Shown here: positions 1 to 7,794 of the stretch, in pieces
Numbering within the stretch: position 1 is the first letter of the stretch
Layout of the letters: each line of letters opens with the position of its first letter
Assembly (NCBI GenBank): GCA_937936325.1
Contig: CALGWV010000013.1
Location: 1-43,104 of the forward strand
Origin: an uncultured Bdellovibrionales bacterium
Lineage (GTDB): Bacteria > Bdellovibrionota > Bdellovibrionia > Bdellovibrionales > UBA1609
Direction of reading: 5' to 3'
Length of the DNA: 43,104 nucleotides
The notes under the pieces: model-generated
What the model was told of the DNA's origin: nothing
Database searches by the model: none
Seen by the model: only the letters and a program-made list of their open reading frames with translations
Made by a program: the position numbers and the translations under genes

Positions 1-254
1 TGAGGTCTTGAGAGATATAAAAAGTAAAGGAAGAAAAAAGTGGAAGCTAGACAGTGGATATTCTAGGAGGTCTATTTCAGAAACAGCCATGTTCAGATTT
101 AAAGCTATTTTTGGAGATCGGTTAAGCTCAAGGAATTTTGATGCTCAAGCCCAAGAAGCCATCATAAAAACTAAAATTTTAAACCTCTTCAAATGTCCGG
201 CGGTTCTCTAGGATTTATGATATTAAGTTAGGAGGACCTGTGTGCAACAACGCC
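1..254 (+). mobile_element. Right end of an IS5-family insertion sequence (cut by window edge)
   Basis: The window opens inside a transposase gene. About 43 bases after its stop, the sequence ending ...GTGTGCAACAACGCC (ending near 254) looks like an IS terminus: read inward it starts GGCGTTGTTGCACAC, similar to the GGCTTTGTTGCA-type ends of the IS5 family (IS903-like). Immediately beyond it the caspase-like reading frame becomes recognisable, which fixes the junction near 254/255. The left end and target duplication are outside the window, so the exact boundary is inferred. Confidence 0.7.
2..211 (+). CDS. IS5-family transposase, C-terminal part
   Basis: The frame is open to the window edge and ends at 211, giving about 69 residues. 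The segment GYSRRSISETAMFRFKAIFG followed by DRLSSRNFDAQAQEA is the characteristic C-terminal block of IS5-family DDE transposases, containing the last catalytic Glu in the SETAM context. Typical relatives end with a short tail after a KxxxLN motif; here the tail is FKCPAVL, so the gene seems to stop normally. The N-terminal two thirds lie outside the window. Confidence 0.85.
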   Translation, partial: EVLRDIKSKGRKKWKLDSGYSRRSISETAMFRFKAIFGDRLSSRNFDAQAQEAIIKTKILNLFKCPAVL

Positions 255-627
255 TTACAATTCTATTCTTCGCCGGGGAATCATTTATAAGGGTTAAAAC
301 ATCATTTAGTGAGAGCCCTTCATCTCCATTTTTCGACTCCGATGTTAGTAGATAGCCACCGATGGGCTCTACATGCCCATGTCCCGCAAAGTAAAATAAA
401 GCAATTTCTAAATCTGCTGAAAAAAGACTTTTCAAATTATCAAGTAAATCACGCCTAGTAACAGACGAAGCACCATTAGAAGCAGCTAATAATTGACAAT
501 CGAAATTAACGCTACCATCGCTATGTCTTTCCAGTGAAGATTTAACTGAATGAGCGTCATTAACACAACCATATAAATCACTTCCATTTTCGTAGTGGTT
601 TATCCCTACTAATAAAGCTGCACGCAT
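223..627 (-). pseudogene. Caspase-like (peptidase C14) protease, truncated by IS insertion
   Basis: The N-terminus MRAALLVGINHYEN and a CVNDAHSVK segment are typical of bacterial caspase-fold proteases (metacaspase/C14). The catalytic His is visible in FYFAGHGHVEPIGGYLL (about residue 83). The frame then runs into the insertion sequence near base 255: the last dozen residues (RRCCTQVLLT and neighbours) come from the IS end, and the catalytic DxCHSG block expected next is missing. It starts with a good GGAG ribosome site 17 bases after the TIR-like gene, so the two form an operon. In TIR/caspase (Thoeris type IV-like) systems the protease is the effector activated by the TIR product. This copy should be catalytically dead unless the gene resumes beyond the insertion and is repaired by excision. 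Confidence 0.8.
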
Positions 628-644
628 AAACTGCTCCTTACTAT

Positions 645-1016
645 TTAGAGGGCATCAATAAAATTCTTAATGTTATCCCATGTCCAACTTACAGTTTTGA
701 CGCCGCTAATGTTGGTTTTATCATCTTTGTAAGCCCAGACGCCAAGTATTTTCTTTCCTTCCTCTCTTGCGCACTGAATCTCCCACTTCTGCCCACTTGA
801 ATCTAGAGAGCTTTTGCTAATTAGTGCGATCACACCATCGGAGCGCTTGATGCGAGTTTTTACTTTATCTTTCCAGTCTTTATCGTACGCTTTTTTTACT
901 GACATATCTATGTATTCAAAAGGAGAATTCGTGTTAAGTGACTGACCTTTGAGAAAATCTCTCTGTCTTTCATCTTTCATCGCAAATGCTATAAAAATTG
1001 TCTTTTTGGTGGGCAT
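645..1016 (-). CDS. TIR-like protein, ThsB type (DUF1863 / MTH538 TIR-like fold)
   Basis: A 123-residue protein with the hallmarks of Thoeris ThsB-type TIR-like domains: beta strand KKTIFIAFAMKDERQRDFL, then SPFEYIDMSVKK, TRIKRSDGVIALIS and the WEIQCAREEGKKILGVW block. Glu79 in KWEIQCA is the likely NAD-cleaving residue by family analogy. ThsB proteins sense phage and make a cyclic ADP-ribose isomer that switches on a partner effector. The partner here is the downstream caspase-like gene rather than a SIR2 or ion-channel protein, which points to a type IV-like Thoeris arrangement. The start has an AAGGAG site 7 bases upstream. The TIR gene itself looks complete, although its effector is broken. 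Confidence 0.82.
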   Translation of the reverse strand: MPTKKTIFIAFAMKDERQRDFLKGQSLNTNSPFEYIDMSVKKAYDKDWKDKVKTRIKRSDGVIALISKSSLDSSGQKWEIQCAREEGKKILGVWAYKDDKTNISGVKTVSWTWDNIKNFIDAL

Positions 1017-1230
1017 GTGTTCTCCTTATTTCTGGCTCTAGCTTAGAAACTTCTAAATATACTAAATTTATTTATAGGTGTTTAGTTTTTTCTAAGAGGT
1101 TCATTATAAAACTCTACTTGAGTTAGCATAAAATTTATTTATCAAAAAACACTGAAAAATTTTCGTACTCCTGTAAACAGTCGCTATTTACTTGTGGTCT
1201 GAAAACCGCTTTAGTAGCGTTGTTTGGAAG
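1017..1230. other. Intergenic region between divergent TIR and signalling operons
   Basis: AT-rich, no convincing gene. A 60-codon frame on the minus strand (1135-1317) covers the operator repeats and has no family resemblance, so I do not call it. A TATAAT hexamer on the minus strand (around 1102-1107) could be a -10 for the TIR gene, but no good -35 was found. Confidence 0.4.
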
Positions 1231-1396
1231 GTTGACCATGAAAGGGGTCAGCTTAAATGGGGATACACCGGAATTGACCCGAGCAGTGGTCACAAAGAAA
1301 TCATCTTGAGAAATCATAAAAAGTTTATTGATTTCAACTAGCTAACTTACTTACACACTTCTTCCCCAAATGACGTTGACCCCAGTGGTGGTCAAC
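1231..1396. promoter_or_regulatory. Three copies of a dyad operator, TTGACC-N8-GGTCA
   Basis: Sites at 1232-1250 (spacer ATGAAAGG), 1274-1293 (spacer CGAGCAGT) and 1376-1396 (spacer CCAGTGGT) all have TTGACC, exactly eight bases, then GGTCA. The third is the best, GTTGACC/GGTCAAC. The first two are 42 bases apart (four helical turns) and the third lies about 48 bases upstream of the sigma-54 -24 element. This is the layout of upstream activating sequences for an NtrC-type activator. The response regulator encoded just downstream is the obvious candidate to bind here. Confidence 0.75.
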
Positions 1397-1443
1397 AACG
1401 TAGAGCAAGAGGGGCTTAAACACGTTTTAATTTGAATACAGCT

Positions 1444-1459
1444 TGGCACAGCCCGTGCT
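1444..1459 (+). promoter_or_regulatory. Sigma-54 (-24/-12) promoter
   Basis: TGGCACAGCCCGTGCT matches the consensus TGGCAC-N5-TTGCA/T at every key position, with GG and GC separated by the canonical ten bases. It lies about 77 bases before the response regulator start. A small leader hairpin (GAAAGT-TTA-ACTTTC, 1486-1500) and a GGAGGG ribosome site (1520-1525) follow. Confidence 0.85.
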
Positions 1460-1535
1460 CTATCCGTAATACGATTGGCAAACCGGAAAGTTTAACTTTC
1501 AGACAGAGTTTGCTTTGAAGGAGGGATAGACAGCT

Positions 1536-2954
1536 ATGAATTACAAAATCTTGATTGCAGACGATCAACTGATGGTTCTTGATAACTTCAGGGATAAATT
1601 AATAAACCATCTTGATATTGAGCCAACTTTTACGAACCAAGCGGCAGAGGTTATAAAACTCATACAAGAAGACCCCTTTGAGTATGCGGTTGTTCTCTTG
1701 GACTATCACTTTGAAGGGCAAAATCTAAACGGTGCTCAAATCGCTGAAGAAATTTTAAAAATAAACCCAAAGCTGATTGTGCTTGTTTGCACAGGTGATG
1801 GTGGAAGAGACGCACCGATTTCTTGTTTAAAGGCCGGGGTGAGTGATTTTATTCAAAAAGATGAGCCAATAGACGAGGTCATTGCAAAGGTGAGATCAAA
1901 CTGTCGTAAGTTTGATGAGCTTTCAAGGGTGGTGACCAAAAAGTTTAACAACAATAAGCAAAACTTAGAAAATTCATCATGGATTTCAAAAATTGATATG
2001 GTCGGCTGGTCTACTTCAATGGCTGGTGTTGCAAAACAGATTTTAAGCCTTAGTGATAACGGTGCTGGAAAATCAACGGTTTTGATTCGAGGAGAGTCAG
2101 GAACTGGTAAAGAACTGATTGCAAAAGCTATTCATAAAAACTCCTCTAGAAAACTTCAACCCTTTATAAGCTTAAACTGTGCATCTATTCCATCGGGACT
2201 TTTAGAGTCAGAACTTTTTGGTCATGAAAAAGGAGCCTTTACGGGGGCTGATAAAAAACGCCTTGGAAAATTTCAAGCAGCAACAGGTGGAACAATTTTT
2301 CTAGATGAGATCGGAGAGATGCAACCTGAACTGCAAGCAAAGCTTTTAAGGGTGTTGCAAGAAAAAACAATAGAGCCTGTTGGTTCAAATAAACCTATCG
2401 CTGTTGATGTCCGCGTACTGGCGGCAACCCATGTGGATTTAGAAGAGCAAATTAGAGATGGAGTTTTTAGGGAAGACTTATTTTATAGGCTTAACCAAAT
2501 TCCATTATTTGTCCCCTCTCTAAGAGAGAGACCTGAGGACATTGCACCGTTGGTCACTCACTTCATGTCAAAACATCCAGCGGGTAAGAAGAAAAGGCTT
2601 ATGTACAAAACCCTTCAGTACTTACAAACCTATGACTGGAGGGGAAACATAAGAGAGTTAGAGAATATGGTAAATCAGCTTCTTGTACTTACTCCAGATG
2701 AAGAGATTCGCCCTGAACACTTAAATGCTAAGATTTTTGAATCTAATATACACAATCCAGTTTCATACACTGATTTTAGGAAAAAACTAGATAAAGAAAT
2801 TGAAGAGCGAGAGCGTGATTTCTTGGTCGCAAAAATTAGAGGTCATGAATCTTTAAGAGCTGCATCAAGAGCTTTAGATATGCCTAATAGCACTTTACAA
2901 AAGAAACTTTTGAAGTGGGGCTACAGATTAAAAGATGGTGTGGTGTGCGCATGA
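1536..2954 (+). CDS. Sigma-54-dependent response regulator (NtrC family)
   Basis: A 472-residue activator with the full three-domain plan. The N-terminal receiver has the acidic pair Asp9/Asp10 and phospho-acceptor Asp56 (VVLLDYHF). The central AAA+ domain has Walker A GESGTGKE (about 186-193), the sigma-54-contacting GAFTGA loop (about 233-238) and Walker B GGTIFLDEIGEM. The C-terminal Fis-type helix-turn-helix is at about 440-468 (SLRAASRALDMPNSTLQKKL). It is first in a five-gene operon whose last gene is a hybrid histidine kinase, its probable partner. It is itself preceded by a sigma-54 promoter and three dyad sites, so it probably autoregulates the operon and may also act on other ICE promoters. 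Family and mechanism are secure; the regulon is inferred. Confidence 0.95.
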   Translation: MNYKILIADDQLMVLDNFRDKLINHLDIEPTFTNQAAEVIKLIQEDPFEYAVVLLDYHFEGQNLNGAQIAEEILKINPKLIVLVCTGDGGRDAPISCLKAGVSDFIQKDEPIDEVIAKVRSNCRKFDELSRVVTKKFNNNKQNLENSSWISKIDMVGWSTSMAGVAKQILSLSDNGAGKSTVLIRGESGTGKELIAKAIHKNSSRKLQPFISLNCASIPSGLLESELFGHEKGAFTGADKKRLGKFQAATGGTIFLDEIGEMQPELQAKLLRVLQEKTIEPVGSNKPIAVDVRVLAATHVDLEEQIRDGVFREDLFYRLNQIPLFVPSLRERPEDIAPLVTHFMSKHPAGKKKRLMYKTLQYLQTYDWRGNIRELENMVNQLLVLTPDEEIRPEHLNAKIFESNIHNPVSYTDFRKKLDKEIEERERDFLVAKIRGHESLRAASRALDMPNSTLQKKLLKWGYRLKDGVVCA

Positions 2955-4030
2955 ATTTTTTAAGAAAAATAGAAGACTACGCTCTCACTAAAGCTGTTAA
3001 GAAAATTGGCGGCCAAGAGTATATGTCTATTCAGCTAGATGTCACAAACGCATGTAACTTGAGATGTTCTCACTGCTATCATCCCAACCATAAAAATACG
3101 GGCGCGATAGGTCTAAACGATTGGATGGAAATTTTAAATCAATACGACCAGATGCTAAAAAGCTTAAAGCTAAAACCAAGTATTCTAATATGTGGCGGAG
3201 AGCCAACAATAAGCCCCTATTTATTTTCAATTTTAAAAAGAGCAAATGAACTCTGGGAAAATCCTCCGATTGCTATTCTTACCAACGGTACAAAACTGAA
3301 TGACAAGCTTTTATCAATGCTTAGCCAGTACAAAATTGAATTTCAAGTTTCCATTGATGGCCCAGATGCTAAAAGACACGACATTATTCGCGGAGAAGGA
3401 AACTTTGAGAAAGCTCTTAGGGGAGCGAGGCTTGCCAAAGAGTATGGAATCAAAACAAATATTCTGGGGGTTTTGTCGAAAAAGACCTCGGCCTGGATTC
3501 CTGAGTTTTTTGAAATGGCCAAAGCCAATGGTTTAGCTTCGATGAACTTCACACGCTTTATACCGCAAGGATATGGCTCAGGTTTAGTTGATCGAGGAGA
3601 GGATGACTCTTTGTATGGGCTAGAGCTTAGAGATGCCCTGAAGGCGATAGTGAGAGGATCTGCGAAACATAGCGTTTCAACATCAACTAATGCTCCGCTT
3701 TACAATCTGATAGATCCAACCCTTGGGTCAAATGGACGCTTTGGATTTCAGGGGCTAGTTGTGGACTATAAGGGCAACCTCAAGGTCTCAAGCCGTGCAG
3801 ATTTCACCATTGGCAATGTGCTAGAAAGTGGGCTGCAAAATTTATTTCTTAACCATCCGTTAATGAAGGATCTAAGAAATAAAAAAATTAATGGGTGTGG
3901 TGATTGTATTTATTATTCCAGGTGTGGTGGAGATAGAAATATCAGCTTTGCCACAACTGGGAGTTTTTTAGAAAAAGATAAAGGCTGTTGGATTGATCCA
4001 GAGCAAAACAAAAAGGGGAAAATAGCATGA
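2951..4030 (+). CDS. Radical SAM enzyme with SPASM-like C-terminus
   Basis: I place the start at the ATG overlapping the previous stop (ATGA), giving 359 residues. The radical SAM cluster motif CxxxCxxC is Cys35-Cys39-Cys42 in NACNLRCSHCYHP. The GGEP motif follows (ICGGEPTISP), then ILTNGTKL and QVSIDGPD, typical of the SAM-binding barrel. Near the C-terminus GCGDCIYYSRCGG plus a later GCW give a Cys pattern for an auxiliary iron-sulfur cluster, as in SPASM/Twitch peptide-modifying enzymes. Such enzymes usually modify a short peptide or protein encoded next door; the adjacent 113-aa Tat-signal protein is the obvious candidate, although it has no Cys. Neighbours overlap by 4 bp on both sides, so expression is coupled. 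Exact reaction unknown. Confidence 0.9.
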   Translation: MNFLRKIEDYALTKAVKKIGGQEYMSIQLDVTNACNLRCSHCYHPNHKNTGAIGLNDWMEILNQYDQMLKSLKLKPSILICGGEPTISPYLFSILKRANELWENPPIAILTNGTKLNDKLLSMLSQYKIEFQVSIDGPDAKRHDIIRGEGNFEKALRGARLAKEYGIKTNILGVLSKKTSAWIPEFFEMAKANGLASMNFTRFIPQGYGSGLVDRGEDDSLYGLELRDALKAIVRGSAKHSVSTSTNAPLYNLIDPTLGSNGRFGFQGLVVDYKGNLKVSSRADFTIGNVLESGLQNLFLNHPLMKDLRNKKINGCGDCIYYSRCGGDRNISFATTGSFLEKDKGCWIDPEQNKKGKIA

Positions 4031-4368
4031 AAAAGCACACAAGAAGAAGTATTTTAGGAATACTGTCGATGCTGCCAATAAGTTCCGTTGCATTCGCATC
4101 CGACTTTTCTGCAAGGTTGGGTGGGGGTAATATGCCTGATGGTGATTTTGATTATGAGGGCGAGATGATGCGAAGACTTGATGAGGGAACATTGGGCGAT
4201 AAATACTACGATTTTTTAAATCGCCACAAAGTCGAGCCTCAAGATTTGGCTGCACCTAAGTTTTTAAAGCACAGAGTGAGGTTAACTAAAGAGTTTGTAA
4301 GTGATATTCATAACCCAAAAATGGACCAATTGGTTGCTGCTACTTTAAGCGCCATACCACCAAATTAA
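4027..4368 (+). CDS. Small exported protein with twin-arginine signal; candidate radical SAM substrate
   Basis: A 113-residue protein I do not recognise. It begins MKKHTRRSILGILSMLPISS and a likely signal peptidase site follows at AFA/SD (about residue 24-25). The TRRSIL stretch fits a twin-arginine (Tat) signal, meaning the protein may be folded or modified in the cytoplasm before export. The mature part is short, charged and lacks Cys, with a LGGGNMPDGDFDYEG segment after the signal and the C-terminus LVAATLSAIPPN. It overlaps the radical SAM stop by 4 bp and has an AGGGG ribosome site. The position between a peptide-modifying enzyme and a peptide-binding receptor suggests it is a precursor or a maturation substrate, which is an inference. 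Confidence 0.75.
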   Translation: MKKHTRRSILGILSMLPISSVAFASDFSARLGGGNMPDGDFDYEGEMMRRLDEGTLGDKYYDFLNRHKVEPQDLAAPKFLKHRVRLTKEFVSDIHNPKMDQLVAATLSAIPPN

Positions 4369-4380
4369 GGACTGTTAACT

Positions 4381-5910
4381 ATGAAAAAACTCGTGGTGTT
4401 GATTATGATTTTAGCAACAGTAGGTATAAGCTATTTAGCTTTGAATCAAAAAGAAAGTGAAGAAAGAGTATTGAGGGTCGGCTACCCTGGGGAGTGGAAT
4501 GATCTCATTCCAACTCTACAGCACACAGCCTATGCTGATGCTCTTATGCACAATCAGTTTGAGCCCTTAGTTGTTCTTGGTGAGAGCGGCACAATCACTG
4601 AAATGGCTGCAAAGTCTTGGTCAATTAGTAAAGACAAGAAAGAGTTTACTTTTGACATAGACACCACAAAAAAGTTCTCAAACGGCGTGTCATTAACTGC
4701 AAAGCATTTTAAAGATTCTTGGGAGTACAGTTTAACTGTTACTCCCAAGTCAGCAAAAAACAGTTTGCTTGATGTGCTTTATAAAATCGAAGGTATTGAA
4801 GATTTTAAGAAAAACGGAGAGATTACAGGTCTTAAAGTGCTTGATGATAAAACTTTGAAAATTGTTTTTAAAGAGTCATTTAGGATGGGGCTAAGTCACC
4901 TTGGTGGGACAAGAATGGCAGCTTTTGTAAAAGACGGTGATAAGTATTTGGGAACAGGCCCTTACGTCATCAATGAAATCAGTAAAACTGAACTTCTGCT
5001 TACTAAGAATAAGTACAGCACAACTCCGGCAGGTTTTCCTAAAGTGAGTGTTAAAGTCATTCCTTTCGAGCAGTCGAGAGAAGCCCTCAAAAATGGTGAT
5101 ATAGATTTATATGCTTTTGCTGAAGTTGCCCAGGTGAAATCATGTGAAGACTCTTTTATGAAGTGTGTGTCTGGAGCAGAAAACAGACATATGACCTTAG
5201 TTCTCAACGGAAAGAAGGGAAGACTTTTAAGTAATCCAAACCACAGAAAGGCATTTCAATACTTGTTTTTTGAAGGTCTTTCTTTAAAGGATATACCTGA
5301 AAAAGACAGAGTAAAAAGTCAAATCGATCCGCAAATATTTTTACCAATGCAGGCAGGACACCTTCCTGTTGAAAAAGTGAATGAGATTGTTGCCGAAGGT
5401 AAAAAACATGTGGATGCTTTTATAAAGGCTACTCAAAGTCAGCCATTGTACTTTGCTCATACCAAAGGGACTCGCTGGTACAGAGATTATTTGAGTGAAA
5501 AAGGGATTGTTCTTTCTAAAAAGACAGAAGAGGTAAAGGGGCGAAGGCTTCTGGAGATGTATTACCAAACCCATGAGCCAGATGCGCTCCCCATGTATTT
5601 AAGTGTGTTTAGTGGTGATCCAGATGGAATCTACCACGCTATTGGTTTAAATGGCGCTATCAGTTCGCCAATGCTCCACAGAAACAAAGTCACGGCACTG
5701 TTAGAAGAAGGGCGTAAAATTCTAGATTTTAAAGATGTCGGTCCACATTATCAAAAAGTTACAAAGAGCGTTTTAGAAGAGGTTCCTTTTATCCATATGG
5801 GTTTTTTAAAAGACATGGTGATTTTAAGAAAAGACCAGGTAGAAATCGATAGAAAATACGTTGGTAGAGAAGGTGGCCGGTTCACAGCTTATAGGCCTGT
5901 GGGTATGTGA
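4381..5910 (+). CDS. OppA/DppA-like peptide-binding protein, membrane-anchored
   Basis: A 509-residue member of the extracellular solute-binding family 5 (peptide/nickel). VLRVGYPGEWNDLIPTL near the N-terminus, a FEPLV block and the KKFSNGVSLTAKHFKDSWEY segment are family landmarks. The N-terminus has one hydrophobic helix (about 4-21) and no lipobox Cys, so it is either anchored by that helix or cleaved to the periplasm. No permease or ATPase genes are nearby, which is unusual for an importer and fits a receptor role feeding the downstream kinase. A comparable logic is known for peptide-binding lipoproteins in enterococcal pheromone plasmids. The gene lies 12 bp after the small exported protein, with an AAGGA site. 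Confidence 0.85.
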   Translation: MKKLVVLIMILATVGISYLALNQKESEERVLRVGYPGEWNDLIPTLQHTAYADALMHNQFEPLVVLGESGTITEMAAKSWSISKDKKEFTFDIDTTKKFSNGVSLTAKHFKDSWEYSLTVTPKSAKNSLLDVLYKIEGIEDFKKNGEITGLKVLDDKTLKIVFKESFRMGLSHLGGTRMAAFVKDGDKYLGTGPYVINEISKTELLLTKNKYSTTPAGFPKVSVKVIPFEQSREALKNGDIDLYAFAEVAQVKSCEDSFMKCVSGAENRHMTLVLNGKKGRLLSNPNHRKAFQYLFFEGLSLKDIPEKDRVKSQIDPQIFLPMQAGHLPVEKVNEIVAEGKKHVDAFIKATQSQPLYFAHTKGTRWYRDYLSEKGIVLSKKTEEVKGRRLLEMYYQTHEPDALPMYLSVFSGDPDGIYHAIGLNGAISSPMLHRNKVTALLEEGRKILDFKDVGPHYQKVTKSVLEEVPFIHMGFLKDMVILRKDQVEIDRKYVGREGGRFTAYRPVGM

Positions 5911-7586
5911 TGCAAACAACATCGCTGAACAAATGGTTCTTTAGAAACACGAGACTTCCACTATTTGCTTTGGCAGTAGTTGTTGCTTTGGTACAAGTTT
6001 GTTTTAGCTACTACACCCATAACAAATCAAAAAATGAGCAAATAAGTGCAATTGAATCTTTGGTGGCGACTGTCGCAAATATCGGGATTGAGCAAGGAAA
6101 CAGGCCTCTTCTTGAATCTTCGTTTCAGCTCGCTATCCAAGAATTAGGTGTGAACTCCATCTTAGTTTGTGAAAAAGAAAGGAAGTTGTTTCACCAGCCG
6201 ATGGGGTTTGGAAGTTGCCCTGTTCCTCCTAAAGTCACATCTATGCAGTCGATGATTCAGGTGACGCCTTCAGGATTTAAAGATTTTAAACTTTATTTTT
6301 ATGTCGATAAATTTCACTTCACAACTCCATTCATTATCCTAAACCTAGTGATTTTTCTTATGCTTGGAATTGTACTAGCCATCATCCACAACATTCAAAC
6401 AAGGCTCACTAAAGATATACTGGAGCCTTTAGAGAGAGATCTTTCGGGAGAAGATGATTTAAAAATCAGTGAGCTAAATGTTATCCGCGAAAAGTTCAAA
6501 GATTATCTTGAGTCTATAGAAAAGCGCGCAGCTGCGGGTGCGATTTTAGAGCAGAACATGAGTATTAGTCATAATATTCAGTCTATTAGGCAAACACTCG
6601 AAGTGCTTCGCTCGGGAGCGTTTACCAGTGACAGTCAGAGAAGTCGATTTGAGCAAATTTCTGATCAGATCAAAGCCATTATGGTGAAAATTGCAGAACA
6701 AACACCAGATAAAAACACAGCGGAGCTGATAGTTTCTGATGAAACTTTCTATAAGCATATGGAAAAGGAAAATGAGAAGAAAACAAAAGTGAATGTTTTT
6801 AACTTATTTGAAACTGCAATTGAGCTGAAAAAAATTGAGCTACAAAAAAGTAAAAATCAACCAAAAATAAATTTTATCCATGAACCTGGAATAAATAAAA
6901 AATTTATCGAGGCTGTTGGTCCCGAGTTAAGAGATGTTTTATCTAATTTGATGAACAACTCAATTCAGGCTGGAGCCAACAATATCGACATTGAAGTCAA
7001 ACTAGAAAATGAAAACCTTGTGTGCCTTTTACGAGATGATGGCTGTAGTATTGAAGCAGAAATTAGAAAGACTATTTTTGAAAGAGGTTTCACAAAGGGC
7101 AAAGAGGATGGAACGGGTTATGGTCTTTATCACGCTAAGAAATTTATAGAGTCTTGGGGTGGTGATATTTCTCTTTCAGAGGCGGAGGAGGCCTCTACAG
7201 AATTTGTGATCACTTTACCTCTTTGGCAGACTCCACAAATGAGGCTCGAGCACACTGGCGGTGTGGTGGTTTTAGATGATGAGGACTCCATTCATCAAAT
7301 GTGGCGAAACAAGGTTTCCAGACTAAACCCATCGGCCACAGTGAGAAGCTTTAAAACCTATGCTGATCTTTATAACTGGTTTGAGAGCTGTGATGATGCT
7401 CATAGGTATATTTTCTTAATTGATAGCGATTTTGGGGATGAGAACATGCCAGGTGAGAAGGTCATTGATGAGCTTGGAATCAACGAATCAGCCTTTCTGG
7501 TGACCAATCACTACAATAAGCCAGCCTTGGTTCAGTGGTGCGATGAGAGGGCTATAGGAGTGGTGCCAAAGGCTGCTGTGTGCTGA
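5910..7586 (+). CDS. Membrane hybrid histidine kinase with C-terminal receiver domain
   Basis: I use the ATG at 5910, overlapping the previous stop by one base; a GTG lies one codon earlier. The protein (558 aa) has a first membrane helix at about 18-38, a periplasmic region of about 100 residues containing two Cys, a second helix at about 140-160, and a non-standard phospho-acceptor helix with His221 in MSISHNIQSIRQTL. An HATPase domain follows, with the N-box LSNLMNNSIQAG, the GCSIEA G1-like segment and GTGYGLYHAKKF. The C-terminal receiver has Asp456/457, phospho-acceptor Asp505 (LIDSDFGD) and a conserved-type Lys in VVPKAA, so it looks functional. It is the operon's last gene and probable partner of the sigma-54 regulator, perhaps sensing the ligand-loaded binding protein. 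Confidence 0.92.
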   Translation: MQTTSLNKWFFRNTRLPLFALAVVVALVQVCFSYYTHNKSKNEQISAIESLVATVANIGIEQGNRPLLESSFQLAIQELGVNSILVCEKERKLFHQPMGFGSCPVPPKVTSMQSMIQVTPSGFKDFKLYFYVDKFHFTTPFIILNLVIFLMLGIVLAIIHNIQTRLTKDILEPLERDLSGEDDLKISELNVIREKFKDYLESIEKRAAAGAILEQNMSISHNIQSIRQTLEVLRSGAFTSDSQRSRFEQISDQIKAIMVKIAEQTPDKNTAELIVSDETFYKHMEKENEKKTKVNVFNLFETAIELKKIELQKSKNQPKINFIHEPGINKKFIEAVGPELRDVLSNLMNNSIQAGANNIDIEVKLENENLVCLLRDDGCSIEAEIRKTIFERGFTKGKEDGTGYGLYHAKKFIESWGGDISLSEAEEASTEFVITLPLWQTPQMRLEHTGGVVVLDDEDSIHQMWRNKVSRLNPSATVRSFKTYADLYNWFESCDDAHRYIFLIDSDFGDENMPGEKVIDELGINESAFLVTNHYNKPALVQWCDERAIGVVPKAAVC

Positions 7587-7647
7587 TAGGTGGGAGACAC
7601 AATAATCTATTGGGGTGGCACATAAAGAATAGAAAGCCAGATGCGTG

Positions 7648-7678
7648 TTCTACCGGTAGAATATAGCCTTTAAGCTAT
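7648..7678. other. Adjacent palindrome and hairpin after the signalling operon
   Basis: TTCTACCGGTAGAA (7648-7661) is a perfect 14-base palindrome, followed at once by ATAGC-CTTTAA-GCTAT (7663-7678), a 5-bp hairpin. No T-run follows, so a simple terminator is unlikely. It could be an operator for the downstream protease gene. Confidence 0.35.
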
Positions 7679-7794
7679 GAGGATTGACAGTTTAGAGTTC
7701 GAAAAATGGGCAAAATAAGCATTTATCGTCAATATTTTCTAACCCAATGTGAAATTATTGTGATACTCAAGACTTTGTTAAAAAGGGGGCTGTT

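Noticed and set aside
1135-1317. 60-codon frame on the minus strand upstream of the regulator gene
   Set aside because: It covers two of the operator dyads, has no family resemblance and no good ribosome site, so it is most likely chance.
7616-7621. TGGCAC resembling a sigma-54 -24 element upstream of the protease gene
   Set aside because: No GC at the required -12 position and no operator dyad nearby.
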